Positions 6,447-13,476 of a stretch of DNA of 14,590 nucleotides are shown here, in pieces; position 1 is the first letter of the stretch; every line of letters begins with the position of its first letter. Source of the DNA: an uncultured Lachnospiraceae bacterium (GTDB lineage: Bacteria > Bacillota > Clostridia > Lachnospirales > Lachnospiraceae); the NCBI GenBank assembly GCA_910576895.1, contig CAJTJZ010000073.1:1-14590 (forward strand). The letters run 5' to 3'. The translations under genes and the position numbers were made by a program. The notes beneath the pieces are model-generated. The model was given only the letters and a program-made list of their open reading frames with translations. It was not told where the DNA came from and did not search any database.

Positions 6447-6476
6447 ATTTTATGAAAAACAGCAAGTACACTATAA
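6447..6476 (-). promoter_or_regulatory. Candidate sigma-E-like promoter of the recombinase operon
   Basis: On the minus strand TTATAGT (complement of 6470-6476) and CATAAAAT (complement of 6447-6454) are 15 bp apart. The Bacillus sigma-E consensus is kmATATT, 13-15 bp, CATACAhT, so the -10 matches 7 of 8. In a region this AT-rich such matches can arise by chance, and no sigma-A alternative of good quality was found. Confidence 0.28.
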
Positions 6477-6531
6477 CAGAAATAGCGTAAATTTTCTAAG
6501 TAATAAATGAAGAAAACGAAGAAAAGGAAAA

Positions 6532-6558
6532 GACGTTCCTCTATAAAAGTGAAACGTC
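6532..6558 (-). terminator. Probable terminator of the reductase-macrodomain-sirtuin operon
   Basis: GACGTT (6532-6537) pairs with AACGTC (6553-6558). On the minus strand TTTTCCTTTTC follows. It lies 54 bp after the sirtuin stop codon. The stem is short, so efficiency is uncertain; a competing CTATAA/TTATAG pairing (6541-6566) also exists. Confidence 0.45.
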
Positions 6559-6611
6559 CCTTATAGTTAGAATAATTTCTGATAAGATTCCATTTTTTCT
6601 TATTGAAAACT

Positions 6612-7526
6612 TTAAAGCTGATATAAAATTTCCCCAATATCTGCATGAATACAAATAGATTTTTTTTGGATTTCATCAGGAGCAAATGCTTCTTTATAAT
6701 TTAAACAAATATAAGCAGCATCGTTCCATTCATGTACCATATTCCAAAAACTATATTTGATGATAGATGGCGTATTAAATCCAACTCCCAGTTCTAAAAA
6801 TATTACTTTTCTATTTTGGTGTTTGGAAAGGAAGTTTGTATATTGTTCTGCAGCAAAATTCCAGCCCCTGTCCTGTACAAAAGTATTATCTGCCCGAAGA
6901 TTCATACTCATAGGTTTCCCGCATTTTGGACAGTGTGGAACAAGCTCTGATGGAATTGTCATTTTAGGCGTTCTGTTTTTTGGTAACATTAATATATTAT
7001 CTGTAATAATATAGCCCTGTGCTTCTATCATATTTTGAATAATAGATTCATTATCATAAGTAACTTGATGGCATGGCTCACTGCACTGAAATAAGCCATA
7101 ATCGCCCTGTGTATAGAATAATCGATGTTTATCAAAACCAGCTTTCTGAAAACAGTGGTCTACATTTGTTGTTAACACAAAATAGTCTTTATCTTTCACA
7201 AGATCATACAGTTTTTGATAGACAGGTTTTGGTGCATTCATATATCGGTTAATATAAATGTACCGACTCCAATATGCCCAGTGTTCTTCTAGTGTATTGT
7301 AGGGATAAAAGCCACCAGAATACATATCTTTTAAGCGATATTTTTCAATAAAATCATGAAAATATTGGTTAAAACGCTCTCCAGTATAAAGAAAACCGGC
7401 AGAAGTGGAAAGACCAGCACCAGCACCAATTACAATAGTGTCAGCACTTTTTAGCTCCTTTTTAATTTTTTCTATAGTATCATAATAGATGTTTGTAGAT
7501 TTCATAGTCGCTGTCTTTGAATACAT
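6612..7526 (-). CDS. Class-M sirtuin (SirTM-like, protein ADP-ribosyltransferase type)
   Basis: 304 residues. The start at 7526 is set by GGAGGTGG (7533-7540) 6 nt upstream and lies inside the end of the macrodomain gene, so translation is probably coupled. The NAD-binding GAGAGLS loop is at 34-40 and LTTNVDH at 118-124. YTQGDYG (138-144) has Gln140 where ordinary sirtuins have the catalytic His, a hallmark of class M. Zinc ligands are C148, C152, C199 and C202. In Staphylococcus and Streptococcus, SirTM ADP-ribosylates a lipoylated GcvH-like protein and is encoded with a macrodomain partner, GcvH-L and a lipoate ligase. Here only the macrodomain partner is present, so the target protein is unknown. 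Cytosolic. Confidence 0.9.
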   Translation of the reverse strand: MYSKTATMKSTNIYYDTIEKIKKELKSADTIVIGAGAGLSTSAGFLYTGERFNQYFHDFIEKYRLKDMYSGGFYPYNTLEEHWAYWSRYIYINRYMNAPKPVYQKLYDLVKDKDYFVLTTNVDHCFQKAGFDKHRLFYTQGDYGLFQCSEPCHQVTYDNESIIQNMIEAQGYIITDNILMLPKNRTPKMTIPSELVPHCPKCGKPMSMNLRADNTFVQDRGWNFAAEQYTNFLSKHQNRKVIFLELGVGFNTPSIIKYSFWNMVHEWNDAAYICLNYKEAFAPDEIQKKSICIHADIGEILYQL

Positions 7527-8250
7527 TAAAAACCACCTCCAAACCATTTTGATTTTTCTTTTGATAATCTTGTACTGCCTGTATTGCTATCTGTGCAGCT
7601 TTTTCATTTGGAAAATGAAATTCTCCCGTAGAAATACAGCAAAAGGCAATACTTTTTAATTGATATGTTGCTGCAAGTTCCAAACAGGAACGATAACATT
7701 CTGATAGTAGTTTACAATCTTTTTGCGTAACTTTGTCATAGATAATTGGACCAACGGTATGAAGAATATAACGGCAGGGAAGATTATATGCTTTTGTGAT
7801 TTTTGCTTTTCCTGTGGGTTCTTCTGTCTTTTGTTTTTTCATAAGATAGGAACATTCTAGGCGAAGCTCAATACCTGCAGCAGAATGAATAGCATTATCA
7901 ATACACCCGTGACAGGGAATGAAACAGCCTAACATAGTACTGTTAGCTGCATTTACAATAGCATCTACGGATAGACGAGTGATATCGCCTTGCCATAAAT
8001 AAATTCCCGGTTGTGCTAGTGTAAGATCTGATAAAGAAATACTGCCTTTTTTTATAAGTTCTTCTTGCAAATAAGTATCCTGTATTTCTAAAAATTCTTT
8101 TGAAATTGTTTTTGGTGGACGAATATTCATAAGAGAGCGTAATAAACGTTTCCTTTCTGTATCTCCTATAGGAATCTCTATTGATTTTAATTCATTATTT
8201 TCCTTTATTAAATATTCTATGAGATAAATAAGTTTTTCTGTCTGTGTCAT
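7480..8250 (-). CDS. Macrodomain protein-ADP-ribose hydrolase (zinc-macro type)
   Basis: 256 residues from the ATG at 8250, preceded by GGAGGAGGA; an upstream in-frame ATG has no comparable site. An N-terminal helical extension (about 1-80) precedes the macrodomain. ADP-ribose-binding motifs are GDIT (88-91), DAIVNAANSTMLGC (96-109), HTVGPI (164-169) and CISTGEFHFP (205-214). C109, C113, H114 and C116 resemble the metal-binding cluster of the zinc-dependent macrodomains that pair with class-M sirtuins. It should remove ADP-ribose from proteins, reversing the neighbouring sirtuin; the two genes overlap by 47 bp. The pair therefore forms a writer/eraser unit. Confidence 0.9.
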   Translation of the reverse strand: MTQTEKLIYLIEYLIKENNELKSIEIPIGDTERKRLLRSLMNIRPPKTISKEFLEIQDTYLQEELIKKGSISLSDLTLAQPGIYLWQGDITRLSVDAIVNAANSTMLGCFIPCHGCIDNAIHSAAGIELRLECSYLMKKQKTEEPTGKAKITKAYNLPCRYILHTVGPIIYDKVTQKDCKLLSECYRSCLELAATYQLKSIAFCCISTGEFHFPNEKAAQIAIQAVQDYQKKNQNGLEVVFNVFKDSDYEIYKHLL

Positions 8251-8335
8251 AGCATCTATCCTCCTCCCTACCATTACAGGAAGCAAAAATGTTGGTATTT
8301 GGTAAATCTAATCGATAGTTTGTTTTCTGTTTTAT

Positions 8336-8965
8336 TTATTGTGATACAACAGAAATTCTTTGTTGAATATGATTTCCATTAAGTGCTTCATCAACCATAG
8401 CAACTGCATAGTCAGCATAACTAATAACACTTTCTCCCTTAGCATTTAATGTTAGTTCTTCACCGCCTAAGATATATTTTCCAGTCTTAGCTCCCTCTGC
8501 CTGAAAATCTCCAGCAGGGCTGATATAGGTCCATTTTACATCGGTTCTTGTACGAAGCTCGTCAAGTGCCTTGCCCATATGAAAAGCAAGTGGTTTAGAC
8601 ATTTCTGGGAAATTCGCTCCGTCCATTACCTGCATAGTATGTTCTTTGTTTACATAAAGGCTTCCTGCACCACCAACAACAAGAAGTCTTATTTCTTTGC
8701 CACTTACAAGATCGCAAAGATGTTTTAAAGAAGTGCTGTGTAATGGCAGGGTTTCTTCTGTCCATGCACCAAAAGCATCAATTACAACATCAAAGCCCTC
8801 TAAATCGTCAATTGTCAAATCAAATAGATCTTTCTTAATAACATTTACTGCTGCAGAATGATTTTCACCACGCACAACAGCGGTAACAGAAGCATTTCTT
8901 GCGATAGCTTCCTTAACAATTAGTTTTCCTTGTTTACCATTTGCACAAATAACTGCGATTTTCAT
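8336..8965 (-). CDS. NAD(P)-binding Rossmann oxidoreductase
   Basis: 209 residues, ATG 8965 after AGGAGG. The N-terminal MKIAVICANGKQGKLIV strand-loop-helix with G-x-x-G is a dinucleotide-binding Rossmann start of the NmrA/YwnB-like (NAD(P)H-binding, PF13460) type. LLVVGGAGSLY is the fourth strand, and KWTYISPAGDF is typical further on. Such proteins are small atypical short-chain reductases or redox sensors lacking a clear Tyr-x3-Lys pair; substrate unknown. It is first in a minus-strand run with the macrodomain gene (85-bp gap, no terminator seen) and the sirtuin, and diverges from an HxlR regulator gene, which probably controls it. Confidence 0.85.
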   Translation of the reverse strand: MKIAVICANGKQGKLIVKEAIARNASVTAVVRGENHSAAVNVIKKDLFDLTIDDLEGFDVVIDAFGAWTEETLPLHSTSLKHLCDLVSGKEIRLLVVGGAGSLYVNKEHTMQVMDGANFPEMSKPLAFHMGKALDELRTRTDVKWTYISPAGDFQAEGAKTGKYILGGEELTLNAKGESVISYADYAVAMVDEALNGNHIQQRISVVSQ

Positions 8966-9018
8966 AGTTTTGTCCTCCTAGATTTTATTTTTGTAGCTTG
9001 TTTTTTCTTGCTTGTAAA

Positions 9019-9024
9019 ATTATA
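9019..9024 (-). promoter_or_regulatory. -10 box of the reductase operon
   Basis: TATAAT on the minus strand lies 53 bp upstream of the reductase start codon. The -35 is weak or irregular (TTTACA is 20 bp away), as expected for a promoter dependent on or modulated by a regulator. Confidence 0.4.
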
Positions 9025-9050
9025 ATATATCCGTAAAGAAAAAATGTAAA

Positions 9051-9077
9051 GTAAGCACTTTATTGTGCCATAGTTAC
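9051..9077. promoter_or_regulatory. Possible HxlR operator
   Basis: GCAC (9055-9058) and GTGC (9065-9068) with outer GTAA (9051-9054) and TTAC (9074-9077) form a nested, slightly asymmetric dyad in the 146-bp divergent interval between the HxlR gene and the reductase. HxlR proteins bind such dyads as dimers. Assignment rests on location and symmetry only. Confidence 0.35.
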
Positions 9078-9111
9078 CAAAAAGAAACTATTGTGAAGAT
9101 GGGGGGTTTTT

Positions 9112-9432
9112 ATGGAAAAAAATTTACCTGCTTGTCCGGTAGAAACAACATTAATGCTGATTAGTGATCGTTGGAAAGTTTTAATTATTCGTGATTTATT
9201 AGATGGTACAAAACGATTTGGAGAATTAAAAAAATCCATTGGAAAAGTATCTCAAAAGGTTTTGACAGCAAATTTGCGTTCTATGGAAGCAAGTGGTTTA
9301 CTTACTCGAAAAGTATATCCAGAAGTACCGCCACGAGTGGAATATACTTTAACAGAAACAGGATATAGTCTAAAACCGATTTTAGATGCTATGGTAGAGT
9401 GGGGGATAAAATATAAACAGAAAAATAGCTGA
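9112..9432 (+). CDS. HxlR family winged-helix transcriptional regulator
   Basis: 106 residues, ATG after a GGGGGG ribosome site. It has the family landmarks: CPVETTLMLISDRWKVLIIRDLL at 8-30, RFGELKKSIGKVSQKVLTANLR (DNA-recognition helices), GLLTRKVYPEVPPRVEYTLTETG (the wing) and a C-terminal dimer helix. Cys8 is the conserved cysteine that in relatives such as HypR/YodB senses thiol-reactive electrophiles. It is divergent from an NAD(P)-binding reductase gene, the usual target arrangement. It ends 41 bp from the right attachment core, so it is the last gene of the element. Confidence 0.92.
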   Translation: MEKNLPACPVETTLMLISDRWKVLIIRDLLDGTKRFGELKKSIGKVSQKVLTANLRSMEASGLLTRKVYPEVPPRVEYTLTETGYSLKPILDAMVEWGIKYKQKNS

Positions 9433-9458
9433 AATTTTGTATGTTCTTGTCTATTACA

Positions 9459-9485
9459 ATCTTTCCGATTTGTTTCCCCAAAACG
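9459..9485. repeat. Right attachment-site core with attP arm
   Basis: The core TTCCCCAAAACG (9474-9485) duplicates 4598-4609. On the element side ATCTTTCCGATTTG (9459-9472) matches 12 of 14 bases of the reverse complement of the left-end arm (4603-4616). In an excised circle the two arms would face each other 6 bp apart around TTTCCC. On the host side the sequence is catalase codons for HFQR. Confidence 0.82.
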
Positions 9486-9815
9486 TTGAAAATGGACAAT
9501 TTCCCGTTCCCGAAGGAAACGAATTGGATCGCAAACTTCTGGATCTTTGATTACACGCAGAAGATTATCATACGTAGTTCTTGCCTTTTGTTCTGCTGCC
9601 ATATCTTCTGTTAAATCTGTAATAGGATCTCCTGTTACCTGAAATTGAGTAGCACTAAATGGGACATCCCCTGCTGCCTGTGGCCAAACACCAATGGTAT
9701 GATCAACATAATATGGTGCGAATCCGCTTTCCATAATTTCTTTTGGTGTCAATCCTCTTGTAAGCTGATGGACAATGGTTGCTACAATCTCTAAGTGAGC
9801 AAGTTCTTCTGTACC
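9474..9815 (-). pseudogene. cotJC: Manganese catalase (CotJC-type), central fragment
   Basis: The 114 codons from 9815 down to 9474 read GTEELAHLEIVATIVHQL through VDHTIGVWP, ITDLTEDMAAEQKAR and FLREREIVHFQRFGE. These are the core of a dimanganese catalase with metal ligands Glu and His in EELAHLE, Glu in AAEQKAR and His in REREIVHFQ. After RFGE the frame leaves the family, running as TNRKDC into sequence antisense to the HxlR gene until 9252. Before GTEEL it changes to WNITAASL instead of the expected LLTDI. So both edges are broken: the 3' side by the 4.9-kb element and the 5' side at the second recombinase cassette. About 60 N-terminal residues, including the first metal-ligand Glu, are not in the window. 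Confidence 0.9.
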
Positions 9816-9931
9816 CAGAGAAGCAGCGGTAATGTTCCATTTATAGTATTTTGAAATTCAATGAATAAAGAATCTTCTTGTTATATCGTACAAACTATTA
9901 AGAATACATTATAGCAAGGTGGTGTTTATAA

Positions 9932-10138
9932 TTGAAATGTCGTAACTTTATCTATGTCGGAGAGTTTGCTTCACAAATTACTGAACAAGAACATACAGCG
10001 TTTTATTTTCATGTTCAAAAATCAATTCTTGCTTCTTTAGAAAAAAGGGAGCTTTTAACGCATTCGCAATATGTTCGTTGCATAGAAGAAATAGAAAAAC
10101 AATACAATAAGGAAAAAAGCAGTCATAAAGTGACCTAA
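9932..10138 (+). CDS. Small SHOCT-like protein heading the recombinase cassette
   Basis: 68 residues from a TTG at 9932, 7 nt after AAGGTGGTG; an ATG at 9937 is out of frame and stops at once. The second half (VQKSILASLEKRELLTHSQYVRCIEEIEKQY) has the SHOCT pattern, a short helix, a G/R-x-LT turn and a second helix. Such proteins commonly precede tandem serine recombinases in clostridia. The role is unknown, perhaps recombinase assembly or directionality. The upstream CAAGGTGGTG is repeated before the related gene at 10493. Confidence 0.6.
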   Translation: MKCRNFIYVGEFASQITEQEHTAFYFHVQKSILASLEKRELLTHSQYVRCIEEIEKQYNKEKSSHKVT

Positions 10139-10214
10139 TTTTTTTTGTCTTTAGGTAATGGGAGTTCCTTATACTTAAAATATGACAAGCATTGTTGGGA
10201 AAGGAGAGATTTTT

Positions 10215-10412
10215 TTGTCTACATTACAATATGAACATTTAAACCAAGAGAGAAAAATGCAGAAAATAAAAAAAAGAGTTGCTGCTTATTGTCGTGTTTC
10301 TACGGATAATGAAGATCAAGCCAATTCTTTTGAAAGCCAACAGCGATATTTTCGCCAATATATTGAATGTAATCCTAATTGGGAACTTTATGGGATCTTT
10401 GCCGAAGTGTAA
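10215..10412 (+). pseudogene. Truncated serine recombinase (N-terminal remnant)
   Basis: 65 codons from a TTG 6 nt after AAGGAGAG. Residues 20-29 (KRVAAYCRVS, Ser29) are the resolvase active-site start, and SFESQQRYFRQYI with NWELYGIF aligns with the intact recombinases at 10759 and 11919. The frame ends in FAEV then TAA exactly where they continue with the D-x-GISGT loop. The following ~50 bp carry no recombinase domain, so most of the gene (over 300 codons) has been deleted rather than frameshifted. It cannot be catalytic. Confidence 0.8.
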
Positions 10413-10492
10413 ATTGCTTAATTGATACAAAGAATATGAATAGATATCAATAGAATATTGAGAAAATGACGGAAAACAAGGTGGTGACAGCA

Positions 10493-10675
10493 GTGAGCAA
10501 AGAGAAGTTTAAGGCAGAACGACTTTATCTTATATCTTTTTCTGTGGCGAAGTCCATGTTACAAAAGGGTATTATTTCAGAGAAGGAATTTACAGAAATT
10601 GATACAATTTTGCTTAAAAAATATCAGCCAATTTTGGGTACATTATTAGCTGGAAAATCCTTGTTATCGCTGTGA
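10493..10675 (+). CDS. SHOCT-domain-like small protein
   Basis: 60 residues. I chose the GTG at 10493 because AAGGTGG lies 8 nt upstream; an in-frame ATG at 10466 would place that site inside the gene. The core SVAKSMLQKGIISEKEFTEIDTILLKKYQPILGTLLA fits the SHOCT pattern (helix, G-IISEKEF turn, helix, LL). It lies between the truncated recombinase and the first intact one. Confidence 0.7.
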   Translation: MSKEKFKAERLYLISFSVAKSMLQKGIISEKEFTEIDTILLKKYQPILGTLLAGKSLLSL

Positions 10676-10758
10676 TTTTGAGTGATATCTAGTGGGGAAA
10701 AGGAGTTGGTTTTATACAAAGAATCCGTAAAATTGAACCAAAGTTATTCATTACTCCA

Positions 10759-11931
10759 GTGAAGAAAAGAGTTGCAGGTTATGCTAGGGTTTCTAGAAAT
10801 AATGAACGACTTATGCATTCCATTTCTGCACAAATAAGTTATTACAGTACACTGATTCAGAAAAATTCGGAATGGGAATATGCAGGAGTATATGCAGATC
10901 TTGGGATATCGGGGACGAATATGGCAGAGCGTAGTGAGTTTTTGAAAATGATGGCAGACTGTGAAGAGGGAAAGATAGATATTATACTGACCAAATCCAT
11001 GAGTCGTTTTGCAAGAAATACTATTGACTTGCTAGAAACAATAAGACATTTAAAGAGTCTTGGTATTGAAGTAAGATTTGAAAAAGAACATATTAATTCA
11101 CTTTCAGAAGATGGAGAATTAATGCTTACTCTTCTTGCATCTTTTGCACAAGAGGAGAGCAGAAGCATTTCAGAAAATATAAAGTGGGGAGTTAGAAAAC
11201 GGTTTTTGTCTGGAGAGATTGGAATGGCAAATAAGCGTATTTTTGGTTACAGGTATGATGATAATTTAAGAAAATATGTTGTTATTCCTGAAGAAGCAGA
11301 AATGATTCGTTGGATGTTTCAGATGTATATTGATGGGATTTCTTTTCATTGCATTGCAGAAAATATGAATCGGGCAGGGATACGCTCTATATTTGGAAAT
11401 AAGTTTCAGAAGTCCTCTGTGCGTCAGCTTATTTTTAATGAAGTTTATGCTGGTGATATTCGGCGACAGAAGTGTTATATAGTAGATCCTATTACAAAAA
11501 CAAAGATAAAAAATTGTGGAGAATTGCCCCAGTATTATATCATGGACTGTCATGAAGCTATTATTGATCGTGAAACTTATGAAAAAGTTTTAGAAGAGAG
11601 AAAACGGAGAGCAGAACTTGTTAATTCTACCTATCCTTTTACAGGAAAAATTAAATGTGGTATCTGTGGTCAGAATTTTACCCGAAGAAAAGAGGTAACA
11701 AAAGGAAAGGAATATGTTAGCTGGTTTTGTCGGGCAAAAAAGAAAGCTAATAACTGCAAGAACCGTAATTATTCAGAAAAGAAGCTTATGGAAATTTGTG
11801 TAAATCTTATAGGAACAGGAAATTTTGATGAGGCAGTTTTTGAAAAATCAGTTCGATTAATTACAGTATTGCCAGATGGTAGTTTGAAAATTCATTTTTA
11901 TGATGGGAGGACAAAAAAGTGGCAAAGGTAA
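10759..11931 (+). CDS. Serine recombinase (first intact copy of the cassette)
   Basis: 390 residues from GTG 10759; the natural start may be 15 codons upstream (see findings). The resolvase domain begins KKRVAGYARVS with Ser12 as nucleophile, followed by GVYADLGISGT and TKSMSRFARN with the conserved arginines. The recombinase domain includes KRIFGYRYD, then a zinc ribbon (KCGICGQNF ... WFCRAKKKANNC). It lacks the long C-terminal coiled coil of its downstream partner, which it overlaps by 13 bp. The two probably act together, possibly as a heteromeric integrase. Confidence 0.9.
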   Translation: MKKRVAGYARVSRNNERLMHSISAQISYYSTLIQKNSEWEYAGVYADLGISGTNMAERSEFLKMMADCEEGKIDIILTKSMSRFARNTIDLLETIRHLKSLGIEVRFEKEHINSLSEDGELMLTLLASFAQEESRSISENIKWGVRKRFLSGEIGMANKRIFGYRYDDNLRKYVVIPEEAEMIRWMFQMYIDGISFHCIAENMNRAGIRSIFGNKFQKSSVRQLIFNEVYAGDIRRQKCYIVDPITKTKIKNCGELPQYYIMDCHEAIIDRETYEKVLEERKRRAELVNSTYPFTGKIKCGICGQNFTRRKEVTKGKEYVSWFCRAKKKANNCKNRNYSEKKLMEICVNLIGTGNFDEAVFEKSVRLITVLPDGSLKIHFYDGRTKKWQR

Positions 11932-13418
11932 TTACAATACCTGCTACACAAAGCAGATATACAAAAACTTTTATTAGTGGTAAGAAAAAGCGTAGAGTTG
12001 CAGGTTATGCTCGTGTTAGTACTGATCATGAGGAACAAAAGAAAAGTTATGAAGCACAAGTGGATTATTACAAGAATTATATAAAAGCTCATGAGGATTG
12101 GGAGTTTGTTTCTGTATATACAGATGAAGGAATTAGTGCTACTTCTACAATAAAACGCAATGGTTTTAATAAAATGGTAAAGGATGCTTTAGATGGCTGT
12201 ATCGACCTTATTATTACAAAGTCGGTTAGCAGATTTGCGAGAAATACCGTTGATAGCTTAACCACAATACGAAAACTAAAAGAACATAAAGTAGAGTGTT
12301 ATTTTGAAAAAGAGAATATTTGGACATTTGATAGCAAGGGTGAGTTGCTTCTTACGATTATGTCTTCATTAGCACAAGAGGAGAGCCGTTCTATTTCGGA
12401 AAATGTTACATGGGGACAAAGGAAACGATTTGCAGATGGTAAGGTGACAGTTCCATTTAAACGATTTCTTGGTTATGATCGGGGTGAGGATGGAAATCTT
12501 ATTATCAATGAAGAACAGGCAGTAATTGTTCGAAAAATTTATGGAATGTTTTTGCAGGGTTTATCGCCTTTTGCCATTGCAAAGAAATTAACAAAACAAG
12601 GCATTCCTACACCGGGCGGCAAGACAAACTGGTCAGGAAGCACAGTGAAAAGTATCCTTACAAATGAGAAATATAAAGGAGATGCTCTTTTGCAGAAAGT
12701 TTATACGGTGGATTTTCTTTCTAAAAAGAAAAAGGTCAATAAGGGGGAAGTTCCACAATATTATGTGGAACATAACCATGATGCTATTATAGAGCCTTTT
12801 GTATTTCATATAGTGCAAGAGCAGATGGCTGTCCGACAGATGGGAACAAATAGGCAAAGCAGTGTAAATATTTTCTCCAGTAGAATTAAATGTGGTGATT
12901 GCGGAAGTTTTTATGGTTCGAAAATATGGCATTCCAAGGATAAATATCGCCGAGTAATCTGGCAATGCAATCACAAATTTGATGGTGGTAGAAAGTGCAG
13001 CACACCTCACTTATATGAGGAAACTATCAAGGAACTTTTTTTAAAAGCAGTAAATATTTTAGTTATAGAAAAGAGTGAGATTATTGCCAATTTTCATGCT
13101 ATAAAAGAGCAGCTTTTCAATATAGATAAGCTAAAAATTAAGCAATCACAGCTTCAGAAAGAACAGAATATGATGGAAGAAGAAATAAAGACACAATTAG
13201 ATGAAATTAATAATATCATTAAAGAGAAACAAGAAAAAAGGGAACAAATAGGGAAGTTTCTTGCTACATTGGAACAACAGAATTGTATAATTACAGAATT
13301 TGACAAGAACCTTTGGTATAGCTTACTTGATTTTGTTACAGTTTTTAATAAAGAAGATATTCGCTTTACTTTTAAAGATGGAACAGAAATCAAGGTTTAT
13401 AGGGATAATAATTATTGA
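11919..13418 (+). CDS. Serine recombinase (second intact copy, with coiled coil)
   Basis: 499 residues from GTG 11919, 8 nt after GGGAGG and within the end of the previous recombinase gene. RRVAGYARVS holds Ser34, then VYTDEGISAT and TKSVSRFARN. The recombinase domain follows with KRFLGYDRG and a GGKTNWSGSTVKSIL helix. The zinc ribbon is CGDCGSF ... WQCNHKFDGGRKC. A Gln/Glu/Lys-rich coiled coil spans about 400-465, typical of large serine recombinases that use it to control synapsis and direction. It ends in a beta-rich DGTEIKVY tail. All catalytic residues appear intact. Confidence 0.92.
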   Translation: MAKVITIPATQSRYTKTFISGKKKRRVAGYARVSTDHEEQKKSYEAQVDYYKNYIKAHEDWEFVSVYTDEGISATSTIKRNGFNKMVKDALDGCIDLIITKSVSRFARNTVDSLTTIRKLKEHKVECYFEKENIWTFDSKGELLLTIMSSLAQEESRSISENVTWGQRKRFADGKVTVPFKRFLGYDRGEDGNLIINEEQAVIVRKIYGMFLQGLSPFAIAKKLTKQGIPTPGGKTNWSGSTVKSILTNEKYKGDALLQKVYTVDFLSKKKKVNKGEVPQYYVEHNHDAIIEPFVFHIVQEQMAVRQMGTNRQSSVNIFSSRIKCGDCGSFYGSKIWHSKDKYRRVIWQCNHKFDGGRKCSTPHLYEETIKELFLKAVNILVIEKSEIIANFHAIKEQLFNIDKLKIKQSQLQKEQNMMEEEIKTQLDEINNIIKEKQEKREQIGKFLATLEQQNCIITEFDKNLWYSLLDFVTVFNKEDIRFTFKDGTEIKVYRDNNY

Positions 13419-13425
13419 GTCAATT

Positions 13426-13476
13426 AAAAAAAGGCATTGGATAATACTGGATATTATCAGATGCCTTTTTTGTTTT
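13426..13476 (+). terminator. Terminator of the recombinase cassette
   Basis: AAAAAAAGGCAT (13426-13437) pairs with ATGCCTTTTTT (13461-13471), and an inner stem GATAATA / TATTATC closes the loop. A T-rich run follows. It starts 8 bp after the second recombinase stop. Confidence 0.85.

Larger units (their letters stand above)
4598..9485. mobile_element. Serine-recombinase element inserted in the manganese catalase gene
   Basis: The element is bounded by direct copies of TTCCCCAAAACG at 4598-4609 and 9474-9485, giving a 4,876-bp unit. It contains a serine recombinase (4804-6138), a small TnpW-like gene, a sirtuin, a macrodomain protein, an NAD(P)-binding reductase and an HxlR regulator. It has no DDE transposase, conjugation or phage structural genes. 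Its ends split one open reading frame in phase, and the joined ends form an attP-like dyad. It resembles small intervening elements such as stripped-down skin elements more than a prophage. Whether it still excises cannot be told from sequence. Confidence 0.85.

Noticed and set aside
9252..9473. Continuation of the catalase central fragment's frame after RFGE.
   Set aside because: It is antisense to the HxlR gene and has no catalase similarity; it is readthrough into the inserted element.
4598..9485. The 12-bp duplication as an ordinary transposon target-site duplication.
   Set aside because: No DDE transposase or terminal inverted repeats exist in the interval, whereas a serine recombinase and an attP-like dyad are present.
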